Shown here: positions 7,241-13,731 of the stretch, piece by piece | Numbering within the stretch: the first letter of the stretch is position 1 | How the letters are laid out: every line of letters starts with the position of its first letter | Source of the DNA: Candidatus Wallbacteria bacterium | Lineage (GTDB): Bacteria; Muiribacteriota; UBA6191; JACPRK01 | Direction: 5' to 3' | Length of the DNA stretch: 13,731 nucleotides | Assembly: GCA_016199905.1 (NCBI GenBank) | Contig: JACQFU010000011.1 | Span: 1-13,731, forward strand | Translations under genes and position numbers: made by a program | Notes under the pieces: generated by a model | Seen by the model: only the letters and a program-made list of their open reading frames with translations | Database searches by the model: none | Told to the model about the DNA's origin: nothing

Positions 7241-8305
7241 TCATCCCGTCATATTTCGGCCGCTGAGCATCCCGTTGAGGCCGAGGAGGCTCAGGCCGAC
7301 CAGCGCGAGCATGATGGTGAGGATCCAGAACCGGATGACGACCTTCGGTTCTGCCCAGCCGAGTTGTTCGAAGTGGTGGTGAATCGGGGCCATCCGAAAG
7401 ACGCGTTTGCCGCGTAGCCGGAAACTGGAGACCTGGATGATGACGGAGAGGGCCTCCACGACGAAGATGCCGCCGATGACGACGAGCAACAGCTCCTGCT
7501 TCACCAGGATTGCGACGGTGCCGATGGCGCCGCCTAGCGCCAGCGAGCCCGTGTCCCCCATGAACACGCTGGCCGGGTACGTGTTGTACCAGAGAAAACC
7601 GACGCAGGCCCCGATCATCGCGGCGCAGGCGACGGTCAGCTCGCCGGAGCCCGGGACGTAGGGGATGTTGAGGTGATGGGAGAAGTCGGCGCGGCCGGTG
7701 ACGTAGGCGATGCCCGCATAAGCCAGGGCGACCCACATCTGCACGCCGGTGGCGAGGCCGTCGAGGCCGTCGGTCAAATTGACGGCGTTGCTGGCGCCCA
7801 CGATCACCAGCATCACGAAGCCGACGTACGCCACTCCCAGGTCCAACTCGCGGGCCAGGAGCGGCACGAAGACGCTCCTGGAGAAGGTGCCCGACTGATA
7901 GAGGTAGACACCGAGCCCGGCAGCAAACGCGATCTGGCCGGCCATCTTGGCGGCGGCGGTCATCCCGTCGGCCTTCTTCTTGGCGACCTTCAGGAAGTCG
8001 TCGAGGAAGCCGACGATGGCCAGCCAGACGAGGGAAATCATCACCGGCACCGTGAAGCGGGTGATCTTGGCCCAGAAGAGGGTTGAGATAAACATCGCCA
8101 CGAGGATGACGATGCCGCCCATCGTGGGCGTGCCCTGCTTGGTGGCGCGATGGCTCTGGACGCCCTCGACCCGGACCTGCTGGCCGATCTGCATCGCCTT
8201 GAGGCGCTCGATGACCCAGGGGGTGAGCGCGATGCTGATGACGAACGCCGTTACCAGGGCGTAGATGGCCCTCACGACGATGGAGGCAAAGACAGAGCTG
8301 AGCAT
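7241..8305 (-). CDS. mraY: Phospho-N-acetylmuramoyl-pentapeptide transferase MraY
   Basis: MraY is the membrane enzyme that transfers phospho-MurNAc-pentapeptide to undecaprenyl phosphate, giving lipid I. The 354-residue length and about ten hydrophobic segments are typical. Diagnostic motifs are GTPTMGG (58-64), GFLDDFLKV (99-107, with the Asp pair), NAVNLTDGLDGLA (173-185), FMGDTGSLALGG (248-259) and the HHH motif in RMAPIHHHFE (304-313). The start is ATG 8305; no Shine-Dalgarno is evident upstream. In most dcw clusters murE and murF precede mraY, but here the upstream neighbour is a DUF1499 gene, 95 bases away. Downstream comes a glycosyltransferase gene rather than murD. I am very sure of this identification. 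Confidence 0.97.
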   Translation of the reverse strand: MLSSVFASIVVRAIYALVTAFVISIALTPWVIERLKAMQIGQQVRVEGVQSHRATKQGTPTMGGIVILVAMFISTLFWAKITRFTVPVMISLVWLAIVGFLDDFLKVAKKKADGMTAAAKMAGQIAFAAGLGVYLYQSGTFSRSVFVPLLARELDLGVAYVGFVMLVIVGASNAVNLTDGLDGLATGVQMWVALAYAGIAYVTGRADFSHHLNIPYVPGSGELTVACAAMIGACVGFLWYNTYPASVFMGDTGSLALGGAIGTVAILVKQELLLVVIGGIFVVEALSVIIQVSSFRLRGKRVFRMAPIHHHFEQLGWAEPKVVIRFWILTIMLALVGLSLLGLNGMLSGRNMTG

Positions 8306-8400
8306 CTTGGCCCGTACAGGTTACATGGCGGGAGCGGGAAAGAACAGGGACGGCGGCCGGTCGAAGGGATGGCGTGTGGCGCCCGCTCGGCCACCGCGAA

Positions 8401-8934
8401 TCAGCGGGTCGAGAGCGTCGCGAGGAAGCGGACGATCCGGGCGGCGTTGACGCCGAAATCGCCGCGGCCGTCACGGGACCGCGAGCGCATGTCCACCCGC
8501 GAACCCTTGCCTTCGGCCTTCACGCGCACGGCGACGTCGTCGGCGAAGCGGAAGAGCTTGCTTCTCACGACGGCGCACAGCGTCCGGGCGTCGGCGTCGA
8601 TCGTCCCGAGCTCCCAGTCGGGCTGGGCGCGGGCCAGCTCGAGCGCCTCCTGGAAGGCGCGATCGGGGGATGCCTGTCGCAGCAAGGGCCGCACCTGCGG
8701 ATAGGCTTGCAGAACCAAGGGTTTCGACGAAGCCGGCGCCTTTCCGGCGGCCACGACGGCCATCCCTGCCAGCAAGACCAGCACGCCGCCGCCGACGCCC
8801 GCCAGGCAGGCCACGAACCCCACAAGCGGACGGACGAGCCCCCCGTGCGCCAAGGCAGGGCCGGCGCACGCCGCCGCAAGCGCTGCGCCAGCGAGCCTTG
8901 AGAGCAGCCAGTCCGTAGCCATCCAGCGAAGCAT
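8401..8934 (-). CDS. DUF1499 family membrane protein
   Basis: 177 residues. The N-terminal third is hydrophobic, with two likely membrane segments at about 10-29 and 35-63. The rest matches the DUF1499 pattern: repeated A/E-rich helix (93-104), a Trp-containing strand (WELGTID, 107-113), LFRFADDVAVRVKAEG (127-142), then SRVDMRSRSRDGRGDFGVN (145-163) and a final ARIVRFL helix. The R-F-x-DD-x-x-x-R and VDMRS-x-SR-x-G-x-x-D-x-GVNA blocks are the family signature. No biochemical function is known for the family that I could apply here. Starts at ATG 8934 or at Met5 (8922); neither has a good ribosome site. It is followed in the same direction by mraY and preceded by a GNAT gene 34 bases away, so co-transcription is likely. 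A role in wall synthesis is not shown. Confidence 0.8.
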   Translation of the reverse strand: MLRWMATDWLLSRLAGAALAAACAGPALAHGGLVRPLVGFVACLAGVGGGVLVLLAGMAVVAAGKAPASSKPLVLQAYPQVRPLLRQASPDRAFQEALELARAQPDWELGTIDADARTLCAVVRSKLFRFADDVAVRVKAEGKGSRVDMRSRSRDGRGDFGVNAARIVRFLATLSTR

Positions 8935-8968
8935 ACACCGCGCAGTCGCGGCACGGCCGTTAACGGCG

Positions 8969-9553
8969 TCAGCCCCCTGCCGCGCCCGAGCGCCTCCGCA
9001 GCCAGCCCTTCGCGCCGATGCGGTAGAGCACGTGACGTCGCAAAGGATGTCCCTCCGCCAAGCGTGGGTGCTCGAAGTCCTCGGCCGGGTCTCGGACCAT
9101 GCCGAGCTTCTCCATCACCATTCGCGAGGGCGTGTTGTGCGGCACCGTGAAGGAGACCACCTCGCGAAGTCCCAGCGGTCCGAACGCCGCGTCCAGCACG
9201 GCCGCCGCCGCCTCGGTGGCGTAACCCTTCCGCCAGTGGGCGGCCGCCAAGCGCCACCCGATTTCGACACAAGGGGTGAAGTGAGTCTCGAAGGCAGGCA
9301 CGGCGAGTCCGACATAGCCGAGAAACGGGGCCTCGCCGGGCAGTTCCACGGCCCAAAGACCGAAACCGCGTTGGTCGAATCCGGCGCGAATGCGCTTTAC
9401 GAGGGCCTCCGTGGCAGTCCGATCGAGCAAGCCCGGGAAGTAGCGCATGACGTCGGGATCGGCGCTCATCGCGGCAAACGCTTCAACGTCCACGTCGCGC
9501 CAACGGCGAAGGAGAAGCCGAGGAGTGCGCAACGGCTCGGCTAGCGGGGGCAT
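8969..9553 (-). CDS. GNAT-family N-acetyltransferase (RimJ/RimL type)
   Basis: 194 residues. The start LRTPRLLLRRWRDVDVEAF (8-26) and the early SADPDVMRYFPG (30-41) are typical of RimJ/RimL-like GNATs. The acetyl-CoA site is W-R-K-G-Y-A-T-E-A (about 107-115, the Q/R-x-x-G-x-G/A pattern with Gly109 and Ala111), followed by the AAAAVLDAAF helix. VSFTVPHNTPSRMVMEKLGM (about 133-152) is the conserved N-x-x-S-x-x-x-x-E-K-x-G-M segment. The family acetylates amino groups of proteins or small molecules. RimJ/L enzymes modify ribosomal protein N-termini, but many relatives have other targets, so the substrate is unknown. ATG 9553 is chosen as start because upstream sequence lacks homology; no strong ribosome site is visible. 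It probably shares a transcript with its minus-strand neighbours. Confidence 0.9.
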   Translation of the reverse strand: MPPLAEPLRTPRLLLRRWRDVDVEAFAAMSADPDVMRYFPGLLDRTATEALVKRIRAGFDQRGFGLWAVELPGEAPFLGYVGLAVPAFETHFTPCVEIGWRLAAAHWRKGYATEAAAAVLDAAFGPLGLREVVSFTVPHNTPSRMVMEKLGMVRDPAEDFEHPRLAEGHPLRRHVLYRIGAKGWLRRRSGAAGG

Positions 9554-9617
9554 ACGGCCGCAGGATAGCAGGGACAGGCGCCTTGCAGCCCAAGACTGGC
9601 CGGTGCGGAAACCTGCC

Positions 9618-11048
9618 CTACCGGACTCCCCGAGGCATCGCCATCGGGACGAATCGACCGCCGTTGAGCACGGCCAGCGTGATGCTCGTCGTGGCGTCGC
9701 CGCCGGTTTCCACGGCGCCGGACCTGCCGGCGTCTCTGGCGAGCAGGTTGCGAACGCGCTCCCGGTCCGGGCCGGTCCGGCGCACGGCGGCGACGATGCG
9801 CGCGGCAGCCTCGAAGGCGGCCCGTGCCGCGAAATCGGGCTCTTGGCCGTACGCGCTTCGGAAGCGGTCCTGGAACAGGCGCTCGCGCGCATACCGCCTG
9901 GCGGCATCGGGCGGATAGGCGACGACGACGCCCTCTCCCGAGACGCCGGCTCGCTCGACGAAAGCGGGGCTGACGAGGCTGGCGCCACCCGAGAACAGGA
10001 CGCGAGCGCCTCGAGCGGCGAGGGCCCGGCAGACACCGGCGGCCGATTCGGCGGCGCCCCAGCAGACGACGGCCTCGGCGCGCGAGGCGACGATGGCGTC
10101 GGCGTACCTGGCGAAGTCGGCGCCGACGCGGGGGAACTCCTCATTCATCGCGAGCTGGCGGTTTCGGCTGGCGGCTTCGGAGCGGATCACTCGGGCTCCG
10201 CCCCGGCCGTAACCGGAGTCGTCGTGCAGGAGCGCTACGGCTCCCAGCCCCCGCGCGTCGAAGAGGTAGCGGGCCAAGAGAGCGCCCTGGAGAAGGTCGT
10301 CGGCCAGGTTTCGGAAGCGCCAGCGGTTGGTGGCGCTCTCCGGAGTCGATTCGGCCGGGGCGGGGGGGACCTGCGGGCAGCCGGCGGCACCGGCCACTCG
10401 ATCGGCGGTCCCCACTGCGCCTCCCAGGGCACCCAGGATTGCGACGACGGCGGGGTCGCGGACGAGTCCGACGGCGGCAGCGCTGGAGAAGACCTCGTCT
10501 CCGTGATCGTCCACGGCGACAAGCTCGAAGCGAGCCGGGCCTTCGGCATCGGCGTTGGCTTCCTTCAGGGCTAACTCGATCCCTCTGCGACACGAAAGAC
10601 CGTACGGCTCCAGGTGCCCCATCAGCGGGCCCACGAAGCCGAGGCGTACGACGGAGACGGCGACGTTTCCGGGCAGCGAAGTTCGGGCCGCGGGGGGCGC
10701 CAGCGGGGCCGGAAGCTCCAGGAAAGCCGGCGCTGACGGGCCGGGTCCGACGACGGCTACGGCCGGTGGAGTGAAAAGACCCTGCGGAGCTGGAACGTCC
10801 GAATAGGGTGCGGGGGCGCTCTGCGCTGCCGGCGCGGCGGCTCCTCCACCCGCCGATGCGGGACTCCCGGAGGTCGGCGGGCGATAAGCGCTCCAGGGCG
10901 AAGCGGGCGCCGACTCCTCGGCGCGGGACTGCTCGGCGGCGCTCCCGGGTTCGGCCGTCGGCGGCGCCGCTGCGAAAACGCATGCGAGAAGAAGGCTGCC
11001 GGCCACGGTGTGGCGCAACCTCGGGTCAATCGACGGCAAGAGTCTCAT
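9618..11048 (-). CDS. Periplasmic-binding-fold type I protein (LivK-like ABC substrate-binding family), likely lipoprotein
   Basis: 476 residues. Hydrophobic residues 14-28 form a signal; LLAC (20-23) is a possible lipobox with Cys23, though Leu at -2 is less usual. A long Ala/Pro/Ser-rich low-complexity linker fills about 29-125. From about 133 comes the binding domain: VRLGFVGPLMGHLEPYGLSC (134-153), RRGIELALKEANA (154-166), a VDDHGDE segment (179-185), AILGALGG (203-210), then RFRNLADDLLQGALLARYLF (244-263) and a second lobe with AVALLHDDSGYGRGGA (270-285). This pattern is that of Leu/Ile/Val-type (Peripla_BP_6) proteins. The ligand cannot be predicted. No permease or ATPase gene is adjacent, so it is an orphan here and could be a sensor or scaffold. 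The start at ATG 11048 has an excellent AAGGAG (11054-11059) 5 bases upstream. Transcribed divergently from the secreted protein gene. Confidence 0.8.
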   Translation of the reverse strand: MRLLPSIDPRLRHTVAGSLLLACVFAAAPPTAEPGSAAEQSRAEESAPASPWSAYRPPTSGSPASAGGGAAAPAAQSAPAPYSDVPAPQGLFTPPAVAVVGPGPSAPAFLELPAPLAPPAARTSLPGNVAVSVVRLGFVGPLMGHLEPYGLSCRRGIELALKEANADAEGPARFELVAVDDHGDEVFSSAAAVGLVRDPAVVAILGALGGAVGTADRVAGAAGCPQVPPAPAESTPESATNRWRFRNLADDLLQGALLARYLFDARGLGAVALLHDDSGYGRGGARVIRSEAASRNRQLAMNEEFPRVGADFARYADAIVASRAEAVVCWGAAESAAGVCRALAARGARVLFSGGASLVSPAFVERAGVSGEGVVVAYPPDAARRYARERLFQDRFRSAYGQEPDFAARAAFEAAARIVAAVRRTGPDRERVRNLLARDAGRSGAVETGGDATTSITLAVLNGGRFVPMAMPRGVR

Positions 11049-11053
11049 ATGTT

Positions 11054-11059
11054 CTCCTT
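11054..11059 (-). promoter_or_regulatory. Ribosome binding site fixing the start of the LivK-like gene
   Basis: AAGGAG on the minus strand with a 5-base spacer before ATG 11048. It is much stronger than the sites of most genes here and settles the start. Confidence 0.8.
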
Positions 11060-11085
11060 GATACCAAATCGCCGGCCCCCTTGGA

Positions 11086-11100
11086 GGTTACCTGGGTTAC
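11086..11100. repeat. Direct repeat GGTTAC-n3-GGTTAC in the divergent intergenic region
   Basis: GGTTAC occurs at 11086-11091 and 11095-11100, 9 bases start to start, between the two divergent genes. Two same-phase short repeats may be a regulator site, but 6-base repeats also occur by chance. Confidence 0.25.
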
Positions 11101-11175
11101 GGAACATGGCATGAAATGAAGCCCGGGACAACATTCGTCTACTCGTGGAGGAGTTTCGGACCTACGCTTAAAGAA

Positions 11176-11192
11176 GGAGCGCTGTCCGCTCC
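11176..11192. repeat. Hairpin GGAGCG-CTGTC-CGCTCC in the leader of the secreted protein gene
   Basis: A perfect 6-bp stem with a 5-base loop, 58 bases before ATG 11251. No T-run follows. The remainder of the 202-base divergent gap (11049-11250) shows no convincing -35/-10 pair on either strand and no RNA gene that I recognise. Confidence 0.35.
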
Positions 11193-11250
11193 CACTGCCC
11201 GGCCAAGTCCGACGGCCGCGGTGTCCGGGTTCGAACGGAAGCGAGGTTCC

Positions 11251-13716
11251 ATGATGAGTCGCGAGGTGCGCCTGTTCTTGGTGTTGGTTTGCGTCGCCGT
11301 CACGTTCGGCACGGCCTCTGCCGGTACTCTTTTCAAGCCGGCGATGTTCGATGACGACACAAAAGTGCCGGCGACGACATCGACCCTCTCCGTATTCTGG
11401 CCCAACCTCGATGACAAGGTCGCCAACAAGCCGCCCGTCATTCACACCCTCGGCCAGGCCAGCGGCCAGTTCGCCAACGAGTTCGGCCCCGCCACCGACG
11501 ACAGAAAGGGCGAGAAGCCGATTGCCCACGATCCCGACACCAACAATCCGGGTCACACCAAGCTCGGCGTCGCCGAGTCTCAGGAAGGGCTGAGCGGCCA
11601 GCCGATTGCCGGGCTCAAGAACTCCGACAAGGCCATGCCGGTGATGTATCGCGTCTACACGATCGCGGCGCCCGTCGATGCCAGCATCTACGACGAGAAC
11701 GTGAACAAGATCGTCGAGACGTTCGACAACACCGACCCCAAGAAGAACGAACAGATCAAGGTCGGCTACGAGTGGTCGATTGTCCCGGCCGCCGCGGCAG
11801 ACAAGCTCGGCACCTTCGAGTTCGCCCAGACTCATGCAGACCTCCTCCAGGCCGATCAGCTCGGTACGGTCGACGGTGGCAAGAAGCTCGCGGATACCCT
11901 GGGCGGCCACGCTTGGCTGCCCTTCATGCCGTCCAACACCAGCACCGGACCGCCGGTCGACAATCCGCCCTTCAACGGGTTCCCCCTCAAGGGGCAGCTC
12001 AAGGACAAGCAGCACGTTCCCGACTTTTCGTTCACCGCTTCCACGCCCGGCGACTACCAGGTCAAGTTCCGGATGGCGGTCGTGCGCAACGACGGTTCGG
12101 CTGCCGGCAAACCCGACGCGGCCGAGAGCGGCGAAGTTGCCAAGCGCATTGAAGTCGCCAACCTCACGCCGCCGATGATGATGACGGGCGCCGCGCCCGG
12201 ACCGGTCTTTTCGACGACCGGCGACCCGCTCGACAACGAGGCCGGCACGCGCACGCCCGCGTTCTCGCAGGACGATCTCTACACCGTGATCTGGGTCATG
12301 TCCAACGCGCACTCCGGCCAGACCGTGGACCCCAACAAGGCCGACCACGTCTCGAAGATCGAAGTCACCTACCCGAAGTTCGTCCAGCCTGCCGGCAGCA
12401 CTCTCGCCTTCATGCCCGAGCAGGATCAGGATCTGAAGGTCGACCCCATCACCGGCGAGATCCAGGGCACACACATCTACAACGGCGGCGATACGTTCGG
12501 TATGACTCCGCCTGCCGGCGGCACCGGCATGGGCGGCGGGACTCCCGAGTTGGGAGGGCCCGGCGCCAACCCGACCATCGACGGATGGCCGGGCCGCGCC
12601 AGCATGGGAGTGGCCGACCAGTTCTGCCCGAAGATGACTGCCGCCGCCTCGAAGGCCAAGAGCATGCAGGAGTTCGCTTCGGGCACCTGGCAGGACCCCA
12701 AGCTGACCAAGGACATCCTGGCCTCGACACCCGGCAAGGACGGCCTCGTCGGCACCATCCAGCTCCCGTCCAACTTCCCGATGCCGGAGTGCCAGTCGGC
12801 GACGTTGAGCGCCTTCAAGGTCAAGGTCCCGATCGAACACGCCCCTTACAACTTCGAGGGCAAGATTCCGTGGGTGGTCTCGGCGAAGGCCAACGGCAAC
12901 AACGAGCCTGCGGGCCAACTCGAAGGGTCCCTGTCGGTCATCGACAACAAGCCTCCGGACGTCACGCTGGCGATGCAGAACCCCAAGACCGGCGCCACAC
13001 GGATCCTGCAAATCGCCAACGCAGGAGGCGGCGAGCACACGCTGGCCCCGGAGCCCTTCTCCACACGCAAGGGCGAACTGGCTGCCGGAGACACGCCTGT
13101 CAGCACGAAGGCCACCTCCGATCAGCTCTCTCCGACGGCACCGGTGCAAGAGCAGATGGCGTTCCCCAACGAGCAGACGATGAAGACCCTCGGCATCGTG
13201 AAGAGCGATGGCAGTGACGACGTCATCCAGCTTCCCGACAGCTATGCTCTGCTCAAGGGCGCAGTGACCGAGGCAATCACGCTTCCCGGGGACATCATGC
13301 CTGCCGACGAGGACGTGCGCTTGACCGTCTCGATCTTCCCGACCGACAACGTGTCGACCTGGGATGAGCTGTACCTCAAGATCTACTCGGAGGAGGCGCT
13401 GGCAGCTTCACCCGATAACGCCACGCCCGTCTTCGAGGGGACGATGGCGAAGTTCAAGGCCGAGAAAGACGGGCGCTTCACCTCCAACGCTCGCACCACC
13501 AGCGACAAGCACGACAGTCGGATGCGAGTCGAGATCTACGACTTCGATCCGGCCAAGGTGCCCTACAAGGGCCCGTCCCTCAACCCGAAGTTCGGCGGCA
13601 AGCCCACGGTCCGGCTCTTTGCGAACTGCCGCAAGATCATCATTCCCGTAGCCCGCGGCGGCGTCAACATGGAGATGCACCCGATTCAGAACGAGAACCA
13701 GAAGGGCGCAAACTAG
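11251..13716 (+). CDS. Large secreted protein of unknown function with Ig-like-looking segments
   Basis: 821 residues. An N-terminal Sec signal is clear: R4-E5-V6-R7, hydrophobic core 8-19, cleavage after A-S-A (24). I do not recognise the mature protein. It is rich in Asp, Lys, Asn, Pro and Gly, with no other membrane segment and only three Cys (459, 514, 793). Two stretches resemble ends of beta-sandwich domains: TPGDYQVKFRMAVVRNDGS (265-283, then a Pro-Pro turn at 307-308) and IPWVVSAKANG (539-549), ending SVIDNKPPDV (562-571). A Gly-rich linker lies at about 422-439. The C-terminal part (684-770) has VRLTVSIFPTDNVSTWDELY and other strand-like segments. It may be a structural or cell-surface protein. 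GAGG at 11243-11246 lies 4 bases before ATG 11251 and 7 before the next ATG at 11254, so either may be used. An upstream in-frame ATG (11116) would bury the signal peptide. Only 15 bases follow the stop. Confidence 0.85.
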   Translation: MMSREVRLFLVLVCVAVTFGTASAGTLFKPAMFDDDTKVPATTSTLSVFWPNLDDKVANKPPVIHTLGQASGQFANEFGPATDDRKGEKPIAHDPDTNNPGHTKLGVAESQEGLSGQPIAGLKNSDKAMPVMYRVYTIAAPVDASIYDENVNKIVETFDNTDPKKNEQIKVGYEWSIVPAAAADKLGTFEFAQTHADLLQADQLGTVDGGKKLADTLGGHAWLPFMPSNTSTGPPVDNPPFNGFPLKGQLKDKQHVPDFSFTASTPGDYQVKFRMAVVRNDGSAAGKPDAAESGEVAKRIEVANLTPPMMMTGAAPGPVFSTTGDPLDNEAGTRTPAFSQDDLYTVIWVMSNAHSGQTVDPNKADHVSKIEVTYPKFVQPAGSTLAFMPEQDQDLKVDPITGEIQGTHIYNGGDTFGMTPPAGGTGMGGGTPELGGPGANPTIDGWPGRASMGVADQFCPKMTAAASKAKSMQEFASGTWQDPKLTKDILASTPGKDGLVGTIQLPSNFPMPECQSATLSAFKVKVPIEHAPYNFEGKIPWVVSAKANGNNEPAGQLEGSLSVIDNKPPDVTLAMQNPKTGATRILQIANAGGGEHTLAPEPFSTRKGELAAGDTPVSTKATSDQLSPTAPVQEQMAFPNEQTMKTLGIVKSDGSDDVIQLPDSYALLKGAVTEAITLPGDIMPADEDVRLTVSIFPTDNVSTWDELYLKIYSEEALAASPDNATPVFEGTMAKFKAEKDGRFTSNARTTSDKHDSRMRVEIYDFDPAKVPYKGPSLNPKFGGKPTVRLFANCRKIIIPVARGGVNMEMHPIQNENQKGAN

Positions 13717-13731
13717 TCCAACCTTCCATCC

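Noticed and set aside
9447..10574. Plus-strand open frame of 375 codons opposite the LivK-like gene
   Set aside because: No motifs. The minus-strand protein has a strong ribosome site, signal sequence and family pattern.
11107..11122. Sigma-54-like TGGC...GC element upstream of the secreted protein gene
   Set aside because: The spacing between the GG and GC elements is one base too long and the -12 part does not match TTGC.
11116..11250. Upstream ATG 11116 as the true start of the secreted protein
   Set aside because: It would place 45 non-hydrophobic residues before a clear Sec signal, and GAGG precedes the 11251/11254 ATGs.
11026..13149. Minus-strand open frame of about 700 codons opposite the secreted protein gene
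   Set aside because: The plus-strand gene has a signal peptide, ribosome site and sensible composition. The antisense product has no recognisable motif and reads as a GC-driven shadow.

Overview
The window is GC-rich chromosomal DNA from a peptidoglycan-building bacterium. Most of it is part of a division and cell wall (dcw) cluster on the minus strand. No rRNA or marker gene is present, so I cannot name the taxon. FtsQ with a POTRA domain, high GC, several genes without a clear Shine-Dalgarno (SD) sequence and a DUF1499 protein suggest a high-GC diderm lineage (for example Acidobacteriota or Myxococcota-like). That is inference only.

Layout. Reading the minus strand from right to left: a periplasmic-binding-fold (LivK-like) protein (9618-11048), a RimJ/RimL-type GNAT acetyltransferase (8969-9553) and a DUF1499 membrane protein (8401-8934). 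Then comes the wall block: mraY (7241-8305), a GT-C fold membrane glycosyltransferase (5569-7179), murD (4024-5397), ftsW (2864-4027), murC (1254-2681), a broken murB (426-1254) and the start of ftsQ (1-332, running off the edge). On the plus strand, divergent from the binding protein, is a large secreted protein of unknown function (11251-13716). The gap between the divergent genes (11049-11250) holds the regulatory region for both.

How the genes work together. MraY makes lipid I. MurB, MurC and MurD make the UDP-MurNAc-peptide precursor that MraY uses. FtsW polymerises lipid II at the septum, and FtsQ connects the divisome. The genes are tightly coupled: murD/ftsW overlap as ATGA and murC/murB as TGATG. 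Several usual dcw members are absent where expected: murE/murF upstream of mraY, murG between ftsW and murC, and ddl between murB and ftsQ. A polyprenyl-phosphate-sugar type transferase sits between mraY and murD, which suggests that a second envelope glycan is tied to wall synthesis.

Points most worth a second look: murB has lost roughly 35 codons, including the Y-R-x-S substrate motif, together with its reading frame; the ftsW-murC junction lacks murG and instead holds two hairpins and an SD-led start; MurD has unusual middle-domain motifs; and the 821-residue secreted protein is unfamiliar. I found no CRISPR, tRNA, insertion sequence or defence system. The window looks like core genome with local anomalies.
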